The notes beneath the pieces are model-generated. The model was not told where the DNA came from and made no database searches. It worked only from the letters and a program-made list of their open reading frames with translations. Made by a program: the position numbers and the translations under genes. Shown here in pieces: positions 1 through 6,162 of a stretch of 8,020 nt of DNA (position 1 is the first letter of the stretch; each line of letters opens with the position of its first letter). Source of the stretch: Clostridia bacterium (GTDB lineage Bacteria > Bacillota > Sulfobacillia > SLMV01); NCBI GenBank assembly GCA_003554565.1, contig PWGR01000058.1, positions 1 through 8,020 on the forward strand, given 5' to 3'.

Positions 1-654
1 AAACAGGACCTCAAGGCCGTCGCCGACGTCGTTCATTCCAACGGGGCTTACCTGTTGGTTGACGGATATCAAAGCTGCGGTGCAGTGAACATTGATGTCA
101 AGGAGCAGGATATTGATGTGTTCACCACCGGTAATCTGAAATACTTACTGGGAGTCCCGGGCATTGCCTTCGTTTACGTCAAACCGGAGCTGGTCTCTGA
201 GCTCAGGCCGGCGGAGACCGGATGGTTTGCGCAGCAGAATCCGTTTGCTTTTGACGTCAAGAATCTGGACTATGCCGATACGGCGAGACGCCTTGAGGGC
301 GGAACCCCGCCGGTTACCGCGGCTTTTGCTGCTACGGCCGGCATGAGGCTGCTGCGCGAAGTCGGGATGCAGCGGATAGAGCAGCATATTGACTTTTTAT
401 CTGAATATGCCATTCGGGGTGCTGAGGATAGAGGTCTGCAGGTGGCGAGCCCTGGAGACATCGCAAAGAAGGGCCCCACGACGGCGATAGAGATCCCGGG
501 AGACTCGCAAGAGGTGGAGTATGCTCTCAAACGTCAGAACATTGTCACCTCAGCCCGGGGCAACGTGATTCGTGTAGCGCCGCATTTTTTCAACACCCCG
601 GCGGAGATTGATGTGGCCCTTGATGCACTGGCCCGCATTCTGGAGAGGCGGTGA
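1..654 (+). CDS. Class V PLP-dependent aminotransferase/lyase, C-terminal part (5' cut by window)
   Basis: The reading frame is open from base 1, so only the last 217 residues are seen of a protein that in this fold is usually about 400 long. The cofactor-binding core is visible: Asp21 and Gln24 (visible numbering, DGYQ) would contact the PLP ring, and Lys47 in TGNLKYLLG, with codon at 139-141, is the Schiff-base lysine. The C-terminal domain ends with RGNVIRVAPHFFNT followed by a helix, as in the SufS/kynureninase/isopenicillin-epimerase branch. The catalytic cysteine loop of cysteine desulfurases is absent: the equivalent stretch reads TSARGNVIRVAPH. A desulfurase is therefore unlikely, and an aminotransferase, epimerase or C-X lyase is favoured. 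It lies 5 bases upstream of the shell gene, so it is probably part of the same operon, perhaps making the amino-acid to 2-oxoacid step (inference). Substrate unknown. Confidence 0.85.
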   Translation, partial: KQDLKAVADVVHSNGAYLLVDGYQSCGAVNIDVKEQDIDVFTTGNLKYLLGVPGIAFVYVKPELVSELRPAETGWFAQQNPFAFDVKNLDYADTARRLEGGTPPVTAAFAATAGMRLLREVGMQRIEQHIDFLSEYAIRGAEDRGLQVASPGDIAKKGPTTAIEIPGDSQEVEYALKRQNIVTSARGNVIRVAPHFFNTPAEIDVALDALARILERR

Positions 655-659
655 TTTTC

Positions 660-977
660 ATGCGTCTGGCTGCGGTCAGAGGGATGGTGGTGGCGAGTGC
701 CAAATGCACCGAGCTGACGGGGGCATCCTTTGTCCTGTGCAGCCCGCTTGAGACCCTGGATGACATTCGCGGCTCAGATGAGGCTGCCGATGGTCTGTTT
801 GTCGCCAGAGATATGGTCGGGGCACCCGAGGGCAGCACGGTGCTGGTAACTACTGGTTCGGCCGCCCGGCTGGTGGCGGATGCCCCCGTCGACGCCTGCG
901 TTGTCGGCATCCTGGACTACGCGGTGGTCGGCGGCGATCGCATTGGTGGGTGGCAGAAAAATGAAGATGACGGATGA
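660..977 (+). CDS. BMC-P pentameric microcompartment vertex protein (EutN/CcmL family)
   Basis: This 105-residue protein has the family features in order: a start of the type MRLAAVRGMVVAS, a central LFVARDMVGAPEG, the strand VLVTTGSAAR, and the closing PVDACVVGILDYAVV. EutN/CcmL proteins form pentamers that cap the twelve vertices of polyhedral bacterial microcompartments, so this gene says that the operon encodes a closed protein shell. I chose ATG 660, which gives the usual EutN N-terminus and has a GGAGAGG site at 642-648. A GTG at 651 would add three residues and sits only 2 bases from that site. The end overlaps the next shell gene by 17 bases. Compared with EutN, the usual GAGxG loop reads GAPEG. 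Which shell type it belongs to cannot be told from this protein alone. Confidence 0.93.
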   Translation: MRLAAVRGMVVASAKCTELTGASFVLCSPLETLDDIRGSDEAADGLFVARDMVGAPEGSTVLVTTGSAARLVADAPVDACVVGILDYAVVGGDRIGGWQKNEDDG

Positions 978-1602
978 CGCGCTGGATCTGCGCTCATATG
1001 CCCTGATACCGAGGCTTGCCCCCCAGTGTGCGGCGGTGGCCGCGAGTGTTGCCTCCGGTGATGTGCCGGCTCCGGGTATGGCCCAGCTTTACCTGGAGGT
1101 GGCCCCGGGGAGCTCGGTGATGTCACTTCTGGATGTGGGCCTTAAGGCGGCCGACGTAGCTCCTGCCTTTCAGATACTGGAGAGGGAGTTCGGGCTGATC
1201 GAACTGCACAGCACGGATGTGGAGTCGGTCCAGGCGGCAGGTGCAGCCATGCTGGATGCCGCCGGACTCGAGAGGTCGGACCGGATGCGTCCGCGTGTGA
1301 TTTCTGAATACGTCATCAGCCGGGTGACGCATCACCAGGCTCAGCTGGTAAACCGGGAGCGCCACGGAGCGCCGGTGTTGGCGGAGGAGAGCCTGTTCGT
1401 GCTGGAGATGGAGCCGGCAGGATATGTGCCCCTGGTCGCCAATGCGGCCGAGATCGGAGTGAAGATCAGCGTGGTGAACTTTGACCCGGTCGGTCGCTTC
1501 GGCCGCCTGTACCTGTCCGGGGATCACTCCTCAGTGGCGTCCGCCAGGGAGATTGCCCTGACCGCGGCTGCGGAGGGTGCGGAGGGTGGTGATCTCACGT
1601 GA
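961..1602 (+). CDS. BMC-T tandem-domain microcompartment shell protein, probably EutL-like
   Basis: The 213-residue product shows an internal duplication. Residues about 11-102 and 113-203 each have a leading strand (SYALIPRL / EYVISRV), a linker, a strand (LYLEVAPG / LFVLEMEPAG), a helix (MSLLDVGLKAADV / VPLVANAAEIGV) and a final strand plus helix ending near AGAAMLDAA / IALTAA. Two BMC domains in one chain form trimers that stand in for a hexamer in the shell, often with a gated pore. The early placement of one strand before each domain, and a total length near the roughly 215-220 of EutL, suggest the circularly permuted EutL type; this subtype call is weaker than the BMC-T call. There is only one cysteine (Cys23), so a pore iron-sulfur cluster with three cysteines per chain is unlikely. 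I start it at ATG 961 (ATG 967 is also possible). It overlaps the vertex gene by 17 bases and the next gene by 4. Confidence 0.78.
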   Translation: MKMTDDALDLRSYALIPRLAPQCAAVAASVASGDVPAPGMAQLYLEVAPGSSVMSLLDVGLKAADVAPAFQILEREFGLIELHSTDVESVQAAGAAMLDAAGLERSDRMRPRVISEYVISRVTHHQAQLVNRERHGAPVLAEESLFVLEMEPAGYVPLVANAAEIGVKISVVNFDPVGRFGRLYLSGDHSSVASAREIALTAAAEGAEGGDLT

Positions 1603-3194
1603 GCAATGAGGATACTGCCCGTGGGTTGATCACGTCGGAAGAAGTTCTGGAGGCGTTCCGGCTCGGCAAAGATGAGCTTGAGGTGCCCGCAGATGCGATG
1701 GTGACGGCCGAAGCACGGGAGAGAGCGGCCAGCCTCAATGTTCGGCTGCGCCGTCTTTTTGGGACCCGCGACGAAATGCCCGGCGATGATGAGGTCACCG
1801 CTGGCAGAAAGACGGCAGCAGTGCGGGTGAAGGAGAGATGTGACGCGGTCATAACCGGGGGTGAGGTGATTATCGGAGGGCGGGACATGGCGCGGGCTGA
1901 CTTGGCCATATGCGATGGCAAGATTGCTGCCGTGGGTCGCGGGCTGACCGGCGACGGACTGCTAATAGATGCCTCCGGTCTCGTGGTGGCACCCGGAATT
2001 ATCGATCCCCACGTTCACCTGGGATTGATGTCCCCGTTTTCCGGGGAACTGAAGACCGAGGGTGGTTCCGCTATCCTCGGAGGGGTAACCTCCGTGGGGT
2101 GCTTCGTTGACGGTGAGGGATCCCATCTGCAGAGAATAGCGGACATGCAGTCTGAGGTGCAGAAGCAAAGCCCGATCGATGTCTTTTTTCACCTGGTGAT
2201 CAGCAGCCGCGAACAGGTGCAGGAAATCCCTGCCTACATAGAGAGAGGGATCAGGTCGTTCAAGGTATATATGTGCGGGATTCCCGGGTTGATTGAGCCG
2301 GTCGATGATGACTTCATGCTTGAGGTCTTTTCTGCCCTCGAGCCCTACTCGGAGTACGTGGTGCTCTGCGTCCACGCCGAGAACCGGGCGGTGGTGGATT
2401 GGGCTCTGAGCGGGGCGGTCGACTCGGGGGAGTACGATGCCGCACAGTGGGCAGACACTCATCCCCCGGATGCCGAGGAAGAGGCCGTCACGCGGGCTGC
2501 CATCCTCGGGCGGGAGTTCGGGGTGCGGACTTACTTCGTGCACATATCCTCGCGCGAGGGGCTGCGGGCGGCCGAAAGAATGCGCCGGGACGAAGGCGAC
2601 CGGCTGGCATTCGAGACCACCTCACCCTACCTGGCGGCCCCGCTGTTGCACTCCCGGGCCAAGATGGTCCCCCCCGTACGGGACAGGGAGACGGCAGAAG
2701 CTCTGTGGAAGGCGCTGGTGCAGGGCATTGTGGACACCGTAGGCACGGACAATGTGACCATGACCAGGGAAGAGAAGGGACTGGGAGGACCATCCGGAGA
2801 TATACTCCCCGGCTACCCCGCCCTGGCAACTCATCTGCCCATTCTGCTGAGCGAGGGCTGCAATCGGAGGAATATAGATCTTTTGACCATTATTGATGCT
2901 GTTACCCGAAAGCCGGCCCAGATATTTGGGCTCTACCCGCAGAAGGGATCCCTGCTGCCGGGAAGTGATGCGGACTGTGCGGTCCTGGATCTGACGCTGG
3001 AACGTCGAGTGGATCCCGCGCACCTGGGCTCTCGCTCCGATTTTTCGCCCGTTGAGGGGGAAAATATTCGTGGGTGGCCCGTCATGACCATGCAGCGTGG
3101 AGTGGTGGCTCAGGTTCACGGAAGGCCGCGCGATCCGGCATGCGGGCGGTTCCTGCGGCTGGACGATTCTGTCGCGAGGGAGGAAGATCAGTGA
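1599..3194 (+). CDS. Cyclic amidohydrolase (dihydropyrimidinase/hydantoinase/allantoinase group) with BMC-type N-terminal extension
   Basis: This 531-residue enzyme should hydrolyse a cyclic amide or ureide ring with a binuclear metal centre. The ligands are visible: His138 and His140 in IIDPHVHLG, carboxylated Lys222 in SFKVYM, His259 in VHAEN, His315 in FVHISS, and catalytic Asp384 in VGTDN. The C-terminal beta-sandwich closes with FGLYPQKGSLLPGSDADC and RGWPVMTMQRG, typical of dihydropyrimidinases. Two differences stand out. The His that usually follows the catalytic Asp is Asn385, and the Tyr five residues after the Lys in hydantoinases is Gly227, so the substrate may not be a classical dihydropyrimidine. 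About 80 residues precede the catalytic domain, which begins near residue 80, so the protein is longer than the 450-480 normal for the family; residues 10-52 resemble a segment of EutQ and EutT. GTG 1599 overlaps the shell-gene stop (GTGA), with GGAGG at 1581-1585. The name 'dihydropyrimidinase' on similarity alone would be too specific. Confidence 0.9.
   Translation: MSNEDTARGLITSEEVLEAFRLGKDELEVPADAMVTAEARERAASLNVRLRRLFGTRDEMPGDDEVTAGRKTAAVRVKERCDAVITGGEVIIGGRDMARADLAICDGKIAAVGRGLTGDGLLIDASGLVVAPGIIDPHVHLGLMSPFSGELKTEGGSAILGGVTSVGCFVDGEGSHLQRIADMQSEVQKQSPIDVFFHLVISSREQVQEIPAYIERGIRSFKVYMCGIPGLIEPVDDDFMLEVFSALEPYSEYVVLCVHAENRAVVDWALSGAVDSGEYDAAQWADTHPPDAEEEAVTRAAILGREFGVRTYFVHISSREGLRAAERMRRDEGDRLAFETTSPYLAAPLLHSRAKMVPPVRDRETAEALWKALVQGIVDTVGTDNVTMTREEKGLGGPSGDILPGYPALATHLPILLSEGCNRRNIDLLTIIDAVTRKPAQIFGLYPQKGSLLPGSDADCAVLDLTLERRVDPAHLGSRSDFSPVEGENIRGWPVMTMQRGVVAQVHGRPRDPACGRFLRLDDSVAREEDQ
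1626..1754 (+). other. EutQ/EutT-like N-terminal segment fused to the amidohydrolase (putative BMC cargo/targeting region)
   Basis: Residues 10-52 of the amidohydrolase read as a helix (ITSEEVLEAFRLGKDEL), a short strand (EVPADAMV), and TAEARERAASLNVRL. From memory, the same plan of 'ITxxxVxxA...G...LxVPADAxVTPxARExA...xxI' opens the microcompartment-associated proteins EutQ and EutT. It is absent from ordinary dihydropyrimidinases. A Gly/Asp-rich, charged linker (residues about 55-78) follows before the catalytic domain. I infer that it helps place the enzyme in or on the shell. The role of this segment, as opposed to the short amphipathic encapsulation peptides, is not established to my knowledge. 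Confidence 0.65.
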
Positions 3195-3745
3195 AGGAAG
3201 TGCGCTTGCACGGTCGCGGCGGGCAGGGAACGGGAAAGGCGTCTGAAATCATCGTATACGCCGCAGTACAGGAGAACATGTACGCGACTGCCGTCCCGTA
3301 TTTCGGATTCGAGCGATCCGGTGCCCCCGTTTCGGCCTTTGTGCGAATTGACGATGACGTGATATGGCCCAAGACCCAGGTCTATAACCCGGACTGCGTG
3401 GTAGTTCTGGATCCCACCGTTCGCAGGGCGGTTCCCCTTTTTGAAGGAGTAAAGGATGGTGCCTGCCTGGTTATCAACTGCGACGAACAGCTGGTGGCAG
3501 AGCTCGATTTGCCGGAGGAGATAGCGGACGTCGGGTGGGTAGATGCGACAAAAATCTCCCTGGACGAGCTGGGCAGAAACGTGCCCAACACCACCATGCT
3601 CGGGGCGTTCGCCCGGGTTGCCGGTTGGCTGGGCTGGGAACAGCTGGCCAGACGTTCGGCAGACATCTTTGGGGAGCCAAACTACACGGCGGTGAAAAGA
3701 GGATACGAAGAGGTCCAGATCCTAAATCACCGTATAAGGAGATAG
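3191..3745 (+). CDS. porC: 2-oxoacid:ferredoxin oxidoreductase, gamma subunit
   Basis: The 184-residue product opens with VKEVRLHGRGGQGTGKAS, the hallmark of the gamma (catalytic gamma/alpha domain) subunit of pyruvate- and 2-oxoacid:ferredoxin oxidoreductases. This domain binds coenzyme A in the complex that converts 2-oxoacid plus CoA to acyl-CoA, CO2 and reduced ferredoxin. Also typical are the YFGFERSGAPVSAFVRID stretch, the PDCVVVLDPT segment, and the NTTMLGAFARVAGW helix before the C-terminus. The length matches free-standing gamma subunits. GTG 3191 is the start: it overlaps the amidohydrolase stop as GTGA, and GGAGG at 3179-3183 lies 7 bases before it. The frame is open further upstream, but that part runs inside the amidohydrolase gene. 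The gamma-delta-alpha-beta order that follows is the four-subunit type of archaea and Thermotoga. Substrate (pyruvate, branched or other 2-oxoacid) is not settled. Confidence 0.92.
   Translation: MKEVRLHGRGGQGTGKASEIIVYAAVQENMYATAVPYFGFERSGAPVSAFVRIDDDVIWPKTQVYNPDCVVVLDPTVRRAVPLFEGVKDGACLVINCDEQLVAELDLPEEIADVGWVDATKISLDELGRNVPNTTMLGAFARVAGWLGWEQLARRSADIFGEPNYTAVKRGYEEVQILNHRIRR
3736..3741 (+). promoter_or_regulatory. Ribosome binding site for the delta subunit
   Basis: AAGGAG lies at the very end of the gamma gene, 10 bases before ATG 3752. It supports this ATG, which also gives the normal delta-subunit N-terminus. Confidence 0.7.
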
Positions 3746-3751
3746 GTTGCC

Positions 3752-4036
3752 ATGAGCTATTACAAATATACCCAAAGCGAGGCACCGATCGGAAGACACC
3801 TGTACGTGCTGGCCACCGGCGAGTGGCGGGTAATGCGTCCGGTGATTGACAATTCGGCCTGTCGGGGCTGTGGCCTCTGTGCCATGTACTGCCCCACCTG
3901 CAGCATTGCCGGAAGCGACGAGCGTCGATTTACAGTGGACTACTCGTACTGCAAGGGATGCGGAATATGTGCCCGTGAGTGCCCGGTCGATGCCATAGCC
4001 ATGAAACCGGAGGAGGAGTATGACGGTGAATGTTGA
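3752..4036 (+). CDS. porD: 2-oxoacid:ferredoxin oxidoreductase, delta subunit (2x[4Fe-4S] ferredoxin-like)
   Basis: This 94-residue polyferredoxin carries two complete CxxCxxCxxxCP motifs, CRGCGLCAMYCP (residues about 36-47) and CKGCGICARECP (about 67-78). Together they bind two [4Fe-4S] clusters that carry electrons from the TPP site toward free ferredoxin. Before them comes the segment GEWRVMRPVIDNSAC, typical of PorD subunits rather than free bacterial ferredoxins, which start almost directly at the first motif. The C-terminus (EEEYDGEC) runs 17 bases into the alpha gene, so translation of the two is probably coupled. Position between gamma and alpha confirms the subunit call. All eight ligand cysteines are present; nothing looks damaged. 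Confidence 0.95.
   Translation: MSYYKYTQSEAPIGRHLYVLATGEWRVMRPVIDNSACRGCGLCAMYCPTCSIAGSDERRFTVDYSYCKGCGICARECPVDAIAMKPEEEYDGEC
4009..4018 (+). promoter_or_regulatory. Strong ribosome binding site inside porD for the alpha subunit
   Basis: GGAGGAGGAG lies within the last codons of the delta gene and encodes part of its Glu-rich tail. The first GGAGG ends 6 bases before ATG 4020, which fixes that start despite the 17-base gene overlap. Confidence 0.75.
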
Positions 4037-5216
4037 GGTTGTGACAGGAAATGAGGCCGCTGCCCTGGCGGTCAAGATGTCGCGCCCGGATGTAATTGCG
4101 GCCTATCCCATCACGCCGCAGAGCTCCCTGGTGGAGCACCTGGGCCAGCATGTGGCTGATGGGCAGTTGGATGCGACCATGAGTGAGGTGGAATCGGAAC
4201 ACTCGGCGATGAGTATTCTGCAGGGAGCCTCGTTATCTGGAGGTAGAACCTTCACCGCCACATCGTCGCAGGGACTGGCGTTGATGTACGAGCCTTATTT
4301 TCGCACCTCCACACTGCGCCTGCCCATAGTAATGGCAATCGTCAACCGGGAGATGATATCTCCGCAGACCGTGTGGGGCGGCCCGCAGGACTCCCTGAGC
4401 CTGCGGGATTCAGGCTGGATACAGATTTACGTGGAGAACAACCAGGAGATATTCGACACGATAATTCAGGCCTTCCGCGTAGCCGAGGACCAGGACGTCC
4501 TGCTTCCGGTCAATGTCTGCTACGACGGCTTTTATCTGTCGCACCTGACCGAACCCATAGAGGTTCCCCCGGCATCTGCGGTGGACGGGTACCTTACTCC
4601 CTATAAGGGCGAGCACATCAGGTTGGATCCGGACGATGTGATGAGCGTCGATCCGCTCACACCCGGACACATGTTGATGGAATATCGCCGCCGGCACCTC
4701 GAGGCGCAGACCAGGGCGCTCGACGTCATAGAGACGGCAGATACCGAATACCAGAAGATCACGGGACGCAGCTGGGGAGGGTTGACTTACGGTTATCGCC
4801 TGGAAGATGCCCGGGCGGTCCTGGTAACCCTCGGTTCCATGACGGGAGCTGCCCGCGTGGCGGTTGATCGCGCGCGCGCCGAAGGCCGGGCTGTCGGGCT
4901 GCTGAAGATCAGAAGCCTGCGCCCCTTCCCAAAGCAGCGGGTCAGGGAACAGCTCAGCGGGCGTGATGCATTCTGTGTGGTGGACCGCAATGTCTCCTTC
5001 GGCTGGGACAGCGGGATTGTCTATCGTGAAGTTCTCGGGGCGGGCATCGACGGATCTATTCCGTCTCTCAACTTCATCGGCGGCCTGGGCGGCGAGGATA
5101 TCACCGTCTCCATGTTTGACTATGTGGTGGACGAGCTGTGGGCCGCAGCCAACGGCGGCACTACCCGGGACTCGTGTGAATGGTTGTGCAATCCCCAGCG
5201 CAGCGGGGATCGTTAA
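4020..5216 (+). CDS. porA: 2-oxoacid:ferredoxin oxidoreductase, alpha subunit
   Basis: The 398-residue product has the pyrimidine-binding TPP domain at its N-terminus. TGNEAAALAVKMSRPDVIAAYPITPQS includes Thr32 of the conserved ITP, and EVESEHSAMS includes Glu60, which would activate the TPP aminopyrimidine. Next come TSSQGLALMYE and VWGGPQDSLSLRDSGWIQ, the conserved loop near the substrate, then LLPVNVCYDGFYLSH. The C-terminal part (VLVTLGSMTGAARVA, LLKIRSLRPFP) matches transketolase-like domain II. Length agrees with PorA/VorA chains. ATG 4020 is chosen for its close GGAGG sites and the normal N-terminus. The gene starts inside porD and ends 13 bases before porB. Related enzymes act on pyruvate, branched or aryl 2-oxoacids, 2-oxoglutarate or oxalate, and I cannot separate these from the sequence alone. 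Confidence 0.93.
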   Translation: MTVNVEVVTGNEAAALAVKMSRPDVIAAYPITPQSSLVEHLGQHVADGQLDATMSEVESEHSAMSILQGASLSGGRTFTATSSQGLALMYEPYFRTSTLRLPIVMAIVNREMISPQTVWGGPQDSLSLRDSGWIQIYVENNQEIFDTIIQAFRVAEDQDVLLPVNVCYDGFYLSHLTEPIEVPPASAVDGYLTPYKGEHIRLDPDDVMSVDPLTPGHMLMEYRRRHLEAQTRALDVIETADTEYQKITGRSWGGLTYGYRLEDARAVLVTLGSMTGAARVAVDRARAEGRAVGLLKIRSLRPFPKQRVREQLSGRDAFCVVDRNVSFGWDSGIVYREVLGAGIDGSIPSLNFIGGLGGEDITVSMFDYVVDELWAAANGGTTRDSCEWLCNPQRSGDR

Positions 5217-5221
5217 GGAGG
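5215..5221 (+). promoter_or_regulatory. Ribosome binding site that sets the beta-subunit start
   Basis: AAGGAGG overlaps the porA stop codon and lies 8 bases before GTG 5230. It identifies GTG 5230 as the start; the same frame is open further upstream, back to 4963, but only as an overlap with porA. Confidence 0.8.
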
Positions 5222-5229
5222 TCATTGAC

Positions 5230-6162
5230 GTGGCAGTTGAGGTAGACAGAAAGAACGAAGAGATTTGGGAAATGCAGGACTGGATATCTCCCGGCATCTC
5301 CGCCTGTGTCGGCTGCAATGTGGAGCTGACCCTTCGGTTGTGCCTGAAGGCCCTCGGGCCGCGGACGGTCCTCGCGATACCCCCGGGCTGCATGGGCGGT
5401 GTCGGCGTGGTCGGATGGGGAGCCACCACCGGTGCACGGGTTCCGGTTTTCTTCCCGCTTCTGGACAACACGGCAGCCATGCTAGCCGGGATCAAGCTCC
5501 AGTACGAGCGCCGGGGAGAGCACATAAATGCGGTGGCCTTCGCAGGCGATGGTGCCACCGTCGATGCGGGTTTTCAGTGCCTGTCCGGGGCTGCGGAGCG
5601 CGGCGATGACATTATATATATCTGCTATGACAACGAAGGATACATGAACACGGGGTTTCAGCGGAGCGGGTCAACCACCCAGGGTTCCTGGACATCCACC
5701 ACCCCGGTGGGAGACAGCAGCCCGGGTAAGAGTCAGAAGAAAAAAGATTTTCCAATGATCATGGCCATGCACGATCTTCCCTACGTGGCCACCGCGTCGC
5801 CCGCGTACCCGCGGGATCTGGTGGCCAAGGTACAGAAGGCCATGCAGAAAGATGGTGGCACCAAGTACATTCACGTACTGAACCCGTGTCCAAATGGATG
5901 GGGGTTTTCGGCGGATGAGAGCATCGAGATTGCCCGCCTGTCAGTTCAGACGCGGGTTTTCCCCTTGTTTGAAATGGAGGACGGTCAATTCTCGCCGACC
6001 GTTGCCGTGAAAAATCCCAGACCCCCGCGGGAATACCTGAGCAGGCTCAAGAAATTCCGGCATCTGGATGACGAGGGTATCGCCGGGATAGAGGAGACCG
6101 TTCAACACCGATGGGAGAGGCTGCAGAAGCTGATGGGGGAGGGCCGGCCGTGTCGGGATTGA
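5230..6162 (+). CDS. porB: 2-oxoacid:ferredoxin oxidoreductase, beta subunit (TPP-binding)
   Basis: This 310-residue subunit carries the diphosphate-binding TPP motif GDGATVDAGFQ (Gly106-Asp107-Gly108) through ICYDNEGYMNTGFQ, with Asn135 as the usual metal ligand. Four cysteines are placed like those of PorB for one [4Fe-4S] cluster: Cys26 and Cys29 (ACVGCN), Cys54 (PPGCMGG) and Cys220 (NPCPNGW). The segment RSGSTTQGSWTSTTPVG and the later DLPYVATAS are close to archaeal and Thermotoga pyruvate oxidoreductase beta chains, so pyruvate or a near relative is a reasonable first guess for the substrate. The C-terminus (PPREYLSRLKKFRHL) is complete. The start is GTG 5230, backed by AAGGAGG. The last 13 bases overlap the next gene. 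Within GDG, the usual next residues GTAD are ATVD here, a mild change. Confidence 0.94.
   Translation: MAVEVDRKNEEIWEMQDWISPGISACVGCNVELTLRLCLKALGPRTVLAIPPGCMGGVGVVGWGATTGARVPVFFPLLDNTAAMLAGIKLQYERRGEHINAVAFAGDGATVDAGFQCLSGAAERGDDIIYICYDNEGYMNTGFQRSGSTTQGSWTSTTPVGDSSPGKSQKKKDFPMIMAMHDLPYVATASPAYPRDLVAKVQKAMQKDGGTKYIHVLNPCPNGWGFSADESIEIARLSVQTRVFPLFEMEDGQFSPTVAVKNPRPPREYLSRLKKFRHLDDEGIAGIEETVQHRWERLQKLMGEGRPCRD
6138..6143 (+). promoter_or_regulatory. Ribosome binding site for the acyl-CoA synthetase alpha subunit
   Basis: GGAGGG sits inside the porB C-terminal coding region, 6 bases before GTG 6150. It favours GTG 6150 over ATG 6111, which would add 13 low-complexity residues with no counterpart in the family. 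Confidence 0.65.

Noticed and set aside
1..654. Cysteine desulfurase supplying sulfur for the many Fe-S clusters of the operon
   Set aside because: An attractive reading given the neighbours, but the catalytic cysteine loop is missing from the visible C-terminal half.
880..960. Upstream extension of the BMC-T frame
   Set aside because: It overlaps the conserved C-terminus of the vertex protein, and the added residues do not look like shell protein. ATG 961 gives a normal length.
2399..2896. Open frame on the + strand in another phase inside the amidohydrolase
   Set aside because: It is Arg/Gly-rich with no motif and lies wholly within a gene whose metal-ligand motifs are intact.
4963..5229. 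Upstream extension of the porB frame
   Set aside because: It would overlap porA by over 250 bases, its translation has no family resemblance, and AAGGAGG at 5215-5221 marks GTG 5230 as the start.
4410..5558. Long open frame on the minus strand (382 codons) opposite the oxidoreductase alpha and beta genes
   Set aside because: It lies opposite two well-supported genes, spans their junction, has no family motif, and is explained by high G+C third positions keeping the opposite strand open.
5609..5624. AT-rich stretch with TATATATA, like a -10 element
   Set aside because: It encodes the conserved IIYICYD segment of porB, and I see no -35 partner or gene start just downstream.
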